From Candidatus Sulfopaludibacter sp. SbA3 (GTDB lineage Bacteria > Acidobacteriota > Terriglobia > Bryobacterales > Bryobacteraceae), in NCBI GenBank assembly GCA_945893365.1, contig CAMDED010000007.1, positions 32,345-96,344 on the forward strand: 64,000 nt of DNA, in the 5' to 3' direction. This document shows, one piece after another, positions 27,591 to 36,032 of the stretch (its first letter is position 1; every line of letters begins with the position of its first letter). Below the pieces are notes generated by a model. That model worked only from the letters and a program-made list of their open reading frames with translations. It did not search any database and was not told the DNA's origin. A program made the position numbers and the translations under genes.

Positions 27591-28693
27591 GAGCGCATCT
27601 CCATCCCAATCCGGCGAAGTCCTTCGCGTAAGACCTCAGGCTGGCCGCCAAGACAGATCCGGATGAATCCCTCGAGTCCCAGGTGGCTTCCCGGCACGAT
27701 CAGCGTACTTCGATTGACGCGAATTCGCTCGCTCAAATCGAAGCTCGGCACACTTTCGGCATAGCGCACCAAGCCAAGCGCGCCCGCTTCCGGTTCGTGG
27801 AGAGTCAGGAAATTCCCCAATCCGGCGGCCCACTCCCGCACAATCGGCAGGTTAAACTGCAAGATCGCACGGGTGCGAGCGTAGAGTTTCTCGCGGTTGT
27901 CCGGCCGCACGGCAACGCGCGCGATCTCTTCGGAGAGCTGGTTCCGGCCGATCGTCAAATAGTCGTGCTGTGTCCAGCATTCCGCGATCACATCCGCGGG
28001 ACCCACGATCCAGCCCACGCGCAAGCCGGGAATTCCGTAAGCCTTCGATAGTCCGCCGGTCACGATGACGCGATCGCTCATGCCCCAGAAGCTGGGCGTT
28101 CGCTCGCGGTGGATCTCAGCGCCGTGGTACACCTCGTCCGCCAGCAGATAGGTCCCGGTCCGATCGCACCGCTCGACGATGCGCCGCATCGATTCCCGCG
28201 AGAGCACGGAGCCTGTCGGGTTGTTCGGATTCGAAATGTAGAGCAGGCGTGTCTTGGGTGTGACGACGCGCGCGAACTCTTCCCAGTCCGGCTCCCAGCC
28301 GCTCTCGCCGCGTAGCCGGAACGTACGGACCGTCGCGCCCAGGCTTCGTGGAACGCCCCACAATTCTACGAAGTTGGGCGTCTCGAAGGCAACTTCGTTT
28401 CCCGGCCGCACGAGACTCAGGGCAACGGTGTAGTTTGCATCCGACGTCCCGTTCGTCACGTCGATGCGATCCGGGGTCGCGCCGGGATATTGGAGGCACA
28501 GCGCTTCCCGCAACGCAATCGTGCCGTTCGACTGGCTGTAGCCGAGCGGCGTATCCATCGCTCCTTCCATGTCGAAGCCCAGATCCACAAGCTCACGCAG
28601 CGTCACGGGCCGTACGCCGCTCTCGCTCATGTCTATCTCGACCGGGCGTTCCCCTGCCGACTGCATGCGCTCCGTCTCGAACTTATCGATCAT
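27587..28693 (-). CDS. Class I/II PLP aminotransferase
   Basis: A 368-residue cytoplasmic fold-type I enzyme. Visible are PLGYSQSNGTIALREAL, NGTSDANYTVALSLVRPGNEV, YISNPNNPTGSVLS, LADEVYHGAE, the PLP lysine in VTGGLSKAYGIPGLRVGW, and GFIRICLGGQ near the end with the carboxylate-binding Arg. Nearest relatives by pattern are aspartate/aromatic-type or arginine-derived amino-acid aminotransferases; the substrate cannot be set. The upstream M20 peptidase and amidohydrolase suggest an amino-acid or amide catabolic operon, now ending in a dead peptidase gene. Confidence 0.85.
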   Translation of the reverse strand: MIDKFETERMQSAGERPVEIDMSESGVRPVTLRELVDLGFDMEGAMDTPLGYSQSNGTIALREALCLQYPGATPDRIDVTNGTSDANYTVALSLVRPGNEVAFETPNFVELWGVPRSLGATVRTFRLRGESGWEPDWEEFARVVTPKTRLLYISNPNNPTGSVLSRESMRRIVERCDRTGTYLLADEVYHGAEIHRERTPSFWGMSDRVIVTGGLSKAYGIPGLRVGWIVGPADVIAECWTQHDYLTIGRNQLSEEIARVAVRPDNREKLYARTRAILQFNLPIVREWAAGLGNFLTLHEPEAGALGLVRYAESVPSFDLSERIRVNRSTLIVPGSHLGLEGFIRICLGGQPEVLREGLRRIGMEMRS

Positions 28694-28729
28694 CGAATCC
28701 TCTCGTCACGGGCAATCCGCATCGGCGTG

Positions 28730-29980
28730 TTAGGGATTCTGTTTTCCGTCGTACATCAGCAACGCCAGCAGCGCCTGCTGGACCGCCCTGTACGCTCCCT
28801 CCGGATCGAACCATTCGCCGAGCGAGTGATGGTCGCCGCCCCGTCCGCCGCCGCCGATCGTCACCGCCGGAATCCCCATGTTGATCGGAACGTTCGAATC
28901 CGTGCTGCCGATTTCAAGCTGGGGCTTGAGCCCCATCGCCCGAATCGCTCCCATCATCGACTGCACCAGGTTCGAGCTCTCGGGCGTCGCACCGCCGTTA
29001 CGCACCGCGAGCAACTTCGGCTCCGCTTCGAGCTTCGAGCCGGACTTCGCGCGAAAATCGTTCTCTTCCTTAACGCCGCGCTCGACGGCGGCGAGCAGCT
29101 TCTGCTCCAGCCGCTCCAGTTCGGAGTCGCTCTCCGAACGCATATCGACTTCCATCCACGCTTCGTAGGGAATCGAATTCACGGACGTGCCGCCACCGAT
29201 TCTCCCCACGTTGTAGGTTGTTCTTGGGCTCTCGGGAACTTCGACATCGGCAAAGCGAGCCGTAATCCGGGCGAGCGCATGCGCGGGATTCGGCCGCCCG
29301 AAGTTGCCCCAACTGTGACCCCCGGCGCCTCGAATGACGATCTTGTACCGCTTGCTCGCCAACGCGCGATTCACGAAACGTTCCGGGCTCGTTCCGTCAA
29401 TTGAGATGAAGCCCTTGATCTTATCCTTGAAGCGGCCCTTCTGAAGCAGGTATTTGATGCCTTGCAGGTCGCCCAGCCCCTCTTCGCAAACGTTCGCAAC
29501 AAAGAGCAGCGATTCCGTGGTCTCGATGTTCGCGTGGTTCATGGCCTCCACGAGCGCCAGCAGCGCGGCCAGGCCTCGGGCGTCATCCGCAATTCCCGGC
29601 CCCAGGAGCCTCGCCCCTTTCCGCTTCACGGTGACGTCGGTCCCGGCGGGGAAAACCGTGTCGAGATGCGCGGCAATGGCCAGCGTGCGCTCGATCCCGC
29701 CTCGCCTCCATCCAAGAACGTTGCCGCGCGGATCGATCTCCACGTCCTTCAATCCCACGCGTTTGAACTCGCCCACCATGAAGGCCGCCCGCTTCTCTTC
29801 GGCGAACGTGGGCGCGGGAATTTGAGAGATCTCAATCTGTTTCTTCAGATGAATTTCGTGGTTCGCCTCAAGGTACGCGAAGGCTTTCCCGACGGCTGGA
29901 CGCGACAGGGCATCCTGCGCGAGGGCCGTGCCGGAAAGCGCAAGGGCGCACCGGAGCGCAAAGCGGAGGGCGAATGTCAT
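28730..29980 (-). CDS. Secreted M20/M28-type zinc peptidase
   Basis: A 416-residue exported metallopeptidase. Signal peptide residues 1-22 (ending TALAQ). M20 landmarks: AAHLDTVFP (first zinc His and catalytic Asp), GPGIADDARGLAALLAL (bridging Asp), VCEEGLGDL (catalytic Glu pair), ISIDGT, GAGGHSWG in the dimerisation domain, and GRGGDHHSLGEW (last His). The pattern is close to peptidase T-like di/tripeptidases. It overlaps the upstream amidohydrolase by four bases and precedes the aminotransferase by 36 bases. Confidence 0.9.
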   Translation of the reverse strand: MTFALRFALRCALALSGTALAQDALSRPAVGKAFAYLEANHEIHLKKQIEISQIPAPTFAEEKRAAFMVGEFKRVGLKDVEIDPRGNVLGWRRGGIERTLAIAAHLDTVFPAGTDVTVKRKGARLLGPGIADDARGLAALLALVEAMNHANIETTESLLFVANVCEEGLGDLQGIKYLLQKGRFKDKIKGFISIDGTSPERFVNRALASKRYKIVIRGAGGHSWGNFGRPNPAHALARITARFADVEVPESPRTTYNVGRIGGGTSVNSIPYEAWMEVDMRSESDSELERLEQKLLAAVERGVKEENDFRAKSGSKLEAEPKLLAVRNGGATPESSNLVQSMMGAIRAMGLKPQLEIGSTDSNVPINMGIPAVTIGGGGRGGDHHSLGEWFDPEGAYRAVQQALLALLMYDGKQNP

Positions 29981-31671
29981 TTTTTGTACATCACCTTTCC
30001 GCCCACGATTGTATACGCGACGCGAGCCGAGAGAATCTCGTCGTCCGGAACCGACATGATGTCCTTCGTCAGAACCGTAATGTCGGCCAGCTTGCCCGGC
30101 GCAAGCGACCCCTTAATGTCTTCCTCAAACGCGGCGTAGGCGTTGCTGAGCGTGAAGGACCGCAGAGCCTCCTCGCGCGTCAGACGCTGCGCTGGATAGA
30201 AAACCAGTCCGCTCGCGGTTTTCCGCGTAACCGTTGCGTGGAAGGACGCGACCGGATCCACGTCTTCGACCGGCGCGTCGGTTCCGTTTCCCACTACCGC
30301 GCCCGATGCGAGCAACTTCTTCCAGACGTAGGCCCCTTCTTCCGCGCGCGCGGCTCCGAGACGCTCGATCACGTACGCCGCATCCGATGTGCAGTGGACG
30401 CCTTGCGTGGCGGCGATCACGCCGAGCGCGCCGAAACGCGGGATGTCCGCCGCGCTCAGGTGCTGCGCGTGTTCGATGCGCCAGCGAAGATCTTTCCGGC
30501 CCGCGGCCACGCGCTCGAACACGTTCAGAGTCTCCCGGTTCGCGCGGTCGCCGATGGCGTGAACCGAGAGCTGGAACCCATGCCGCGCCGCGATGCGCGC
30601 TACTCTTTCGATGTCTTCCACGCTTTCGGTGTTCAATCCGCTCGAGGAAGGCAGGTCGGAGTACGGCTCGAGGAGCCACGCGCCGCGCGAGCCGAGCGCG
30701 CCGTCCATCTGACGCTTGATCGCGCGGACGGTCAGACGATGCTCTCCCAGATTTACCACGCGGTAACTCGCCGCGTTCCGCTCCAGATCCGCAATTGAGG
30801 CGCGCAGCATCATCCACAAACGCACGCCCAGAGTTCCTTCGGCCACCCGGCGCTTGATCAGGGCGATCGTCTCGGGCGTGGAGCCCGCGTCCTGAAAACT
30901 CGTGATTCCCTTCGAGAGGCACTCTTCAACGGCGAGGTCGATTTCCTGTTTCGCTTCGAGGGCCTTCTCGGCGGACGAACGCCGGGCGAGATCCTCCGCC
31001 AGCGCGCGATTGATAAGGGCCTGAGCGCGTTCGTTGAAAAGACCGGTGGGATTTCCGTTTGCATCCTTTAATACGTCTCCGCCTTCGGGCGAGGGCGTCG
31101 ATTTCGTAAGTCCGGCGCGCTTCATGGCCTGTTCGTTCGCGAACAAGGCGTGACCGCTTGCATGGGTGAGCAGAACGGGGTTGTGAGGTGAAGCTTCGCT
31201 CAGCGAATCGTGGACCGGAAAACCCTCCACGTTTGGCGACGGGCGGCCGTTCCATTTCTCCTGATGCCATCCGCGTCCCACGATCCACTCTCCCGGTTTG
31301 GCGCGCCGCGCGCTTCGGGCAACCGTGGCGACAATTTCGGACCATCCCTTCGCCTCGCTCAGATTGAGATTCATCCGCATCCGGCCGATGCCGGTAAAGT
31401 GTCCGTGGCCCTCGATGAAGCCGGGGATCGCAAGCTGGCCCGAGAGATCGATCGCTTTGGTGGACGCCCCGGTGTAACGGTGAATTTCGGAATCGGAACC
31501 CACGGCGAGTATCCGGTCACCGGCGATCGCAATCGCCTGCGCTCGCGGTTTTACGGCATCCATCGTGATGATGTTTCCGCCGCGAAGGACCAGCGACGCC
31601 GTCCGTCCCGCCGTCTGCGCGGATGCGGCCTGGGCCGCCAGAAGCAAGGCACAGAGACCCGTCGTAATCAT
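29977..31671 (-). CDS. Secreted amidohydrolase of the YtcJ type
   Basis: A 564-residue metal-dependent amidohydrolase with a signal peptide (ALLLAAQAASAQ). Features: LVLRGGNIITMDAVKPRAQAI, AIPGFIEGHGHF (metal-binding HxH), HAIGDRANRETLNVF, RIEHAQHLSAADIPRF, VVGNGTDAPVEDVDPVASF (catalytic Asp) and the C-terminal GSLAPGKLADITVLTKD typical of amidohydrolase family 3. It hydrolyses amide bonds of small compounds. The next gene, the M20 peptidase, overlaps by ATGA. Confidence 0.9.
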   Translation of the reverse strand: MITTGLCALLLAAQAASAQTAGRTASLVLRGGNIITMDAVKPRAQAIAIAGDRILAVGSDSEIHRYTGASTKAIDLSGQLAIPGFIEGHGHFTGIGRMRMNLNLSEAKGWSEIVATVARSARRAKPGEWIVGRGWHQEKWNGRPSPNVEGFPVHDSLSEASPHNPVLLTHASGHALFANEQAMKRAGLTKSTPSPEGGDVLKDANGNPTGLFNERAQALINRALAEDLARRSSAEKALEAKQEIDLAVEECLSKGITSFQDAGSTPETIALIKRRVAEGTLGVRLWMMLRASIADLERNAASYRVVNLGEHRLTVRAIKRQMDGALGSRGAWLLEPYSDLPSSSGLNTESVEDIERVARIAARHGFQLSVHAIGDRANRETLNVFERVAAGRKDLRWRIEHAQHLSAADIPRFGALGVIAATQGVHCTSDAAYVIERLGAARAEEGAYVWKKLLASGAVVGNGTDAPVEDVDPVASFHATVTRKTASGLVFYPAQRLTREEALRSFTLSNAYAAFEEDIKGSLAPGKLADITVLTKDIMSVPDDEILSARVAYTIVGGKVMYKK

Positions 31672-31789
31672 GCCCTAGGCTCCGCGGGAAGGCGCCGCTC
31701 GAACCGATGCGCCTTCAACGCCGTCTGTCGCTTCTTCCGCGTGCATGCCGCCTGCGCCGCCGGAAGCAAGAGACGGAAATCCGCGGCCC

Positions 31790-33280
31790 TCACGCCGGAA
31801 GCTCCGCAGGCCTGTGCCATGCGAACAACTGCGCTTTCAGCTCGTCCACCTTGTCCTTGTGGCTGGGCGAATGGGCCAGGTTGTTCATTTCCAGCGGATC
31901 GGCCGCCAGGTTGTAAAGCTCCGGCGTGTCGCCGACGTAGAAACAATACTTCCAGTCGCCGCGCCGGATCATGTACTTCGCGTTCTTTGTCCGCAGGGCG
32001 AACTCCGCAAACACAGGCTTCTCCGGGGCGCGTCCCGGCTCTCGCAGATAGGGCGCGATGCTGTCGCCATCCAGTCCTCCCGGCACCGGAATTCCACAAA
32101 GATCGAGCAGGGTCGCCATCAGGGAAACGAGGCTTACCGGCGCGGTGCAAACTCCTCCCGCCTGCGTCATTCCAGGCACGCGAAAGATCAACGGAACGCC
32201 GACCGACGGCTCGTAGAACACAAACTTCTGCCACATTCCGTGCTCACCCAGCATCTCGCCATGATCCGAACTGTACAGCACGATCGTGTCTTTCTCCAGA
32301 TCGAGTTCGCGCAGCACGCTCAACACCCGTCCAATGCAATCGTCCAGATGAGCCACGTTGCCGTAGTACATGGCGATGCGCTGCTTCGCGTTCGCCGGAT
32401 CCTTGATCTCGGGGTTCGGAGCGTCCACCTCGATTCGGTTGCGGATCTCCTTCGGCACCTTCGTCAAGTCCACCTTGCCGTACGTCGAAGGCAGTTTCAT
32501 GTCCGCCGCCTTGTACATGTTGGCGAACCGCTCCGGCGGCATGAAAGGATCGTGGGGCTTGAGATAGGAGCTGATCAGAAAAAACGGATGCCGGTTGCCG
32601 AAACGCCGCAGGAAGCGAATGGATTCGCGCGCCACGAAGCTATCGAAGTGATCCTGCTCGGCGATCTTCGACGCGCGGCCGACGTGAACGAAGCCCTTGC
32701 GATCGTCAACCTCGCGCGTGCCTTTCCATGGATCGCCGAAGTCGCGCCACAGGTCGTCGATGATCGGCAGGCCGGAGCCTGAGTTGGCGCGGCCGAGCTC
32801 GTCGGCGTAGAGCTTCGTCTTCGGACCCAGATACTGAAACCAGTCGTTGAAATCCAGACGGTAGTCGAAGCCGTGCGTCTGGGCATCGACGAAGTGCATC
32901 TTCCCGATTAAGCCCGAGATGTAGCCGGCGCGGCTGAAGTGATGAGCCATCGTTTTGATCTCGAACGGCCAAGGAGTGGCGTTATTGACTGCGCCGTGAT
33001 TGTGCGTTTGAAGGCCGGTCAACAAGGAAGCGCGCGACGGAGTGCAAACGGGGTTCGTGCAGTAAGCCTGGCTGAACCGGAGTCCCGAGCGGGCGAGTGA
33101 ATCGATTGCCGGCGTATGGGCGTTAGCCTCCCCAAGCAGGCTCAGGGCGAGCGGCCTGTGCTGGTCGGAAAGCAGGAACAGGACGTTCTTTGGGCGTCCG
33201 CCTCCAGCCGCCCGCTGGGGAGCCGCCCATAGACCGGCCGCCGGCGAGGCGAGAAACTCTTTGCGCGTGACGTCGGGCAT
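31790..33280 (-). CDS. Sulfatase, formylglycine type
   Basis: A 496-residue type I sulfatase. N-terminal NVLFLLSDQHRPLALS gives the metal Asp pair, NPVCTPSRASLLTG is the C-x-P-S-R motif whose Cys is oxidised to formylglycine, and GKMHFVDAQTHGFDY, KPHDPFMPPERF and SSDHGEMLGEHGMW follow. Substrates are sulfate esters, perhaps sulfated glycans. The N-terminus (VTRKEFLASPAAGLWAAPQRA) looks like a weak export signal. The sulfatase-modifying enzyme is not in the window. A TACATT box at 33289-33294 sits eight bases before the ATG. Confidence 0.92.
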   Translation of the reverse strand: MPDVTRKEFLASPAAGLWAAPQRAAGGGRPKNVLFLLSDQHRPLALSLLGEANAHTPAIDSLARSGLRFSQAYCTNPVCTPSRASLLTGLQTHNHGAVNNATPWPFEIKTMAHHFSRAGYISGLIGKMHFVDAQTHGFDYRLDFNDWFQYLGPKTKLYADELGRANSGSGLPIIDDLWRDFGDPWKGTREVDDRKGFVHVGRASKIAEQDHFDSFVARESIRFLRRFGNRHPFFLISSYLKPHDPFMPPERFANMYKAADMKLPSTYGKVDLTKVPKEIRNRIEVDAPNPEIKDPANAKQRIAMYYGNVAHLDDCIGRVLSVLRELDLEKDTIVLYSSDHGEMLGEHGMWQKFVFYEPSVGVPLIFRVPGMTQAGGVCTAPVSLVSLMATLLDLCGIPVPGGLDGDSIAPYLREPGRAPEKPVFAEFALRTKNAKYMIRRGDWKYCFYVGDTPELYNLAADPLEMNNLAHSPSHKDKVDELKAQLFAWHRPAELPA

Positions 33281-33282
33281 GA

Positions 33283-33657
33283 TTAATCAATGTACTGCAT
33301 TACGAAGGCAAGGTTGACGCGCAACGACCGTCGGTAAATTGGTCGAGCAGAAGGCAGCTCACATCCCTTGGTGGGATCTTCGTGTCGAATGTTACCAAGG
33401 TAAATCGAGCGATGTGGGCGAGGGCGTCGCCGGTCCGACCGCAAGAGTCGGTATGCCTGCCACGCCTCGCCTGGCCGCATGACCTCTTCTTGCATGACGT
33501 GTTTCTTCGTCAACAGCCGTAGAAAGCCGAATTGGGAAGGGCGGCAGAACGCGAGCTTCTCGTCTTGAAGATTGCCGAACCAAGCCGCCGCTCGATGATG
33601 GGTGTGCCGTTCCCCGGCTAGGGCGATCCGGACGTTGACGTCAGGCAAATAGATCAT
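33283..33657 (-). pseudogene. VapC-type PIN toxin, frameshifted
   Basis: The first 75 codons read as a PIN domain: MIYLPDVNVRIALAGERHTH (first Asp), SQFGFLRLLTKKHVM (Glu region), RPGEAWQAYRLLRSDRR. Then the frame is lost. In another frame near 33300-33420 the PIN end appears: ALAHIARFTLVTFDTKIPPR with the last acidic residue in VTFD, followed by LLLDQF. The middle part, including the third catalytic Asp region, is deleted or scrambled. The ATG at 33657 overlaps the stop of the antitoxin remnant, the normal VapBC arrangement. Confidence 0.75.
33289..33294 (-). promoter_or_regulatory. -10-like box TACATT before sulfatase
   Basis: TACATT on the minus strand ends eight bases before the ATG at 33280. 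No ribosome binding site is present in between. The box lies at the end of the frameshifted PIN gene. Confidence 0.4.
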
Positions 33658-33846
33658 CGAAGTCGTATGAGACAGGTCTAGCGTTCCGGCCGCCTTGAAC
33701 GGATTACGGGTAACTCTACATCGCGATCGCCGTTCGCGCCGGAAGCGCTTGGCCCGAGCTTGTCTTGCAATTCTTTCTCAACGGCTTCCACGATAAACTG
33801 TTCCACAGTAGCCCCCCGCGGGCCAGCCGGAGTTAGGGTGCTGACT
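33641..33846 (-). pseudogene. VapB-type antitoxin remnant, two frameshifts
   Basis: The minus strand reads STLTPAGPRGATVEQFIVEA and VEKELQDKLGPS, then ELPVIRSRRP in the same frame, hits a stop, and continues in two other frames as GTLDLS and SYDFDDLFA before a TGA at 33641-33643. The ending L-P-x-I-x-S-x-R-P-G-T-L-D-L and Y-D-F-D-D-L is typical of ribbon-helix-helix antitoxins paired with PIN toxins. No start codon is evident; the 5' end runs into the BrnA remnant, so the N-terminus was lost in a rearrangement. Confidence 0.6.
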
Positions 33847-34117
33847 GCGGCCGCCTTGCGCCTTGTGCCAGGTAGTGTTGATCGAGAGCCTGCCGGACCA
33901 GCGTCTTGATGACGGCCTGACGGCTCACGTTGAGGTCTTGAGCGGCCTTAGCCAGTTCCTCCAACATTCTCGCGGTCGCGTCCACATTGATGCGTTGAAT
34001 CGGCTGAACCATGCGGCCCTGGCCCTTGAAGAAACGGGAAACGTCTTTGCCTTAATCTGCTAGCCGCGCAATCGCATCGGCAGAAACCGGTCCTGCGGAT
34101 TTACGAGTTTTCTTCAT
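33833..34117 (-). pseudogene. brnA: BrnA-type antitoxin with in-frame stop
   Basis: The frame from the ATG at 34117 reads MKKTRKSAGPVSADAIARLAD, then TAA, then continues in the same frame GKDVSRFFKGQGRMVQPIQR, INVDATARMLEELAKAA and LNVSRQAVIKTLVRQALDQH to a stop at 33833. This is the BrnA layout: basic start, A-D-x-G-K-D-V-S-R-F-F, then a ribbon-helix-helix domain. The TAA stands where family members have a sense codon (Gln or Glu-like). The gene therefore carries a single nonsense change. Without readthrough only 21 residues are made. A start in the second half is possible (Met at GRMVQP). Confidence 0.8.
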
Positions 34118-34378
34118 ACAGACGGATCTCCTCCTTCGTCGACCTCCACAGGGTGACGAGGCGGAGAATCTCGCCCTCTTCGTCTTCCCTGACTTCAAAA
34201 ATGACGGAATACAACCGTTCACCTGCCCAACCGCAGCCGGAAACTGCTCCGGAACGCCGGACCGCTGATCGAGCCAGTACGGCTGCGAGAACAACTCTCG
34301 CGCCTCCTCGAACCCAACGCCACGCCGCGGATTCGCTCTGAGCCGCTTGCTCTTTCGAAGGTCGAAGCTGAAGCGCAT
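34101..34378 (-). pseudogene. brnT: BrnT-type RNase toxin, frameshifted
   Basis: From the ATG at 34378 the frame reads MRFSFDLRKSKRLRANPRRG, VGFEEARELFSQPYWLDQRS, VPEQFPAAVGQV and is then lost. The continuation in the neighbouring frame is GWAGERLYSVIFEVREDEEG, EILRLVTLWRSTKEEIRLYEENS and a stop at 34101, overlapping the brnA start by 17 bases. Family members have F-D-x-x-K-x-x-x-N at the start and R-x-A-x-x-x-E-x-x-x-Y at the end. Here the first part is also altered. The shift lies near 34220-34240. BrnT is a ribosome-independent RNase normally neutralised by BrnA, so both partners are inactivated. Confidence 0.8.
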
Positions 34379-34563
34379 CTGATATGGCTGTTATACCGCT
34401 CCGATCGGCTGTTCGCGACCCGATACCGCTCTGCCGCTGGCGCCTTGACGGAACTGGAAGCGTGGCGGCAACATCGGCAAGACGAAAATGAACCTCTGAA
34501 ACTGGGCGCCAATTTGAGGCGCGGTTGACGTGCCGCGGTGGGAAGCGCTGTAATCGTAAGGCA

Positions 34564-35292
34564 ATGGTGGTGGCAGACATCGAAGAAGAAGTCGCGAAAA
34601 TCCGCTGGTTTCATTCCATCGATCTTGGTAATGGCGTCGTCACGCCGGGCGTGGACCGGACTGCCTCCAAGCTGAGCCGCCTTGGACTTCCGGACGATCT
34701 GACGGGCAAATCGGTTCTCGACATCGGCGCGTGGGATGGTTTTTTTTCGTTCGAAGCCGAACGCAGGGGGGCGAGCCGCGTCCTGGCCATCGACCGCTGG
34801 ACCGAATCGGGCTGGGCCAGCCGCGAGGGCTTCGACCTGGCGCATTCCATACTGGAATCGAAGGTTGAAGCGTTGAAAATCGACCTCTTCGATCTCACGC
34901 CCGCGCGCGTCGGCGTGTTCGATTTCGTTTTGTTCCTCGGAGTGCTTTATCATCTGCGCGAGCCTTTAACGGGCCTGGAGCGGCTCCGCCCCCTCACGCG
35001 CGAAATGGTGTTCATCGAAACCCACGTGGACATGCTCCACGTCAAAGAGGCGGCGGCGGCTTTCTACCCCGGCGTCGAGTTGAATGGCGATCCGTCAAGC
35101 TGGTGGGGGCCCAATCCCGCGGCCGTCGCGGAGTGGCTCAAACAGGCCGGCTTCGCGAGGACCGAACTCATGTACGTGCAGTCGCCCGCATGGCGGTTCG
35201 CGCACGCCGCGCATCTGGCCTTGCTCCGAAAAGAGAAATTCATACCGGCCTTTAGAAGGGGACGGGCGGTATTTCACGCGTTCCCGGAATGA
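34564..35292 (+). CDS. SAM-dependent methyltransferase, CmoB/DUF1698-like
   Basis: A 242-residue class I methyltransferase. LTGKSVLDIGAWDGFFSFEA is the SAM-binding motif I, VLAIDRW the acidic end of strand 2, and FDFVLFLGVLYHLREPL motif IV with the post-motif. Its pattern is that of DUF1698/CmoB-like enzymes, but in a sugar gene cluster it more probably methylates a sugar or lipid-linked glycan. It is the first gene of a seven-gene plus-strand operon whose genes overlap by one to four bases. The ATG at 34564 is chosen because earlier in-frame codons are Arg- and Cys-rich and lack a start signal. Confidence 0.85.
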   Translation: MVVADIEEEVAKIRWFHSIDLGNGVVTPGVDRTASKLSRLGLPDDLTGKSVLDIGAWDGFFSFEAERRGASRVLAIDRWTESGWASREGFDLAHSILESKVEALKIDLFDLTPARVGVFDFVLFLGVLYHLREPLTGLERLRPLTREMVFIETHVDMLHVKEAAAAFYPGVELNGDPSSWWGPNPAAVAEWLKQAGFARTELMYVQSPAWRFAHAAHLALLRKEKFIPAFRRGRAVFHAFPE

Positions 35293-36032
35293 CGCCTCCC
35301 GACATCAGCCTGATCCTGCCCGCGTTCAACGAAGCGAAAGCCATTGCAGGCGCGATTTCCGAAGCGCGGGACTATTTCCGGAGCCGGAGCTTCGCCGCGG
35401 AGATTATCGTTTCGGCCGACGGAGACGACGGAACGAGAGAGTTGGTCCGGGAGATGGCCGCTCGCGACCCCGCGCTCAAGGTGCTCGGTCACAAGGAGCG
35501 CTCCGGCAAGGGCAGGGGAGTGCGTGAGAGCGTCGCGCTCGCCACAGGCAACATTATCGGATACGCGGACGCGGATCGTAAGGTGCCCATTGAAGAGTTC
35601 GGGTCGATTGAGCCGTGGCTGAAGCGGGGTTATGACGTCGTCATAGGGTCGCGCTCGCTCGCCGCTTCCCGCATCGAACGCAAACAGCCGCTCTACCGCC
35701 AGCTTGGATCGCGGGGCTTCGCCATGTTCATGCAGACCGTCGTCGGGTTGCCCGGCATCGGCGACACGCAATGCGGCTTCAAGTTCTTCTCGAGGGACGT
35801 GGCGAAGCGCGTGTTCAGCCATCAGAAGGTGGACGGCTATATGTTCGACGTCGAGATTCTGGCAATCGCACAGCGTCTCGGTTACCGCATCAAGGAAGTG
35901 CCTGTGCGCTGGCGCGACGACGGCGATAGCCGGCTGAATCTGGTGGCCGGGAATCTTCGAAACGTCAGCGACCTCTTCCGGATCCGGCGATCGCTATCCA
36001 GGAACATCCGGGCAATGCGGGAGACGCCGTGA
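35289..36032 (+). CDS. Family 2 glycosyltransferase, dolichyl-phosphate glucosyltransferase-like
   Basis: A 247-residue GT-A glycosyltransferase. ISLILPAFNEAKAI is the nucleotide-binding start, EIIVSADGDDGT the D-D region, GYADADRKVPIEEF the DxD-type motif, and GDTQCGFKFFSRDVAKRVFS the acceptor motif typical of dolichyl-phosphate beta-glucosyltransferases (DPG synthase type). No membrane helix is present, so it would work on a polyprenyl-phosphate at the membrane face. Its ATG overlaps the methyltransferase stop. Confidence 0.88.
   Translation: MTPPDISLILPAFNEAKAIAGAISEARDYFRSRSFAAEIIVSADGDDGTRELVREMAARDPALKVLGHKERSGKGRGVRESVALATGNIIGYADADRKVPIEEFGSIEPWLKRGYDVVIGSRSLAASRIERKQPLYRQLGSRGFAMFMQTVVGLPGIGDTQCGFKFFSRDVAKRVFSHQKVDGYMFDVEILAIAQRLGYRIKEVPVRWRDDGDSRLNLVAGNLRNVSDLFRIRRSLSRNIRAMRETP

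Noticed and set aside
34335..34528. Open plus-strand stretch ending EAWRQHRQDENEPLKLGANL and RRG-stop
   Set aside because: Looks protein-like at its end and may be the tail of a lost gene, but it has no start and runs antisense into the BrnT remnant; too little to call.
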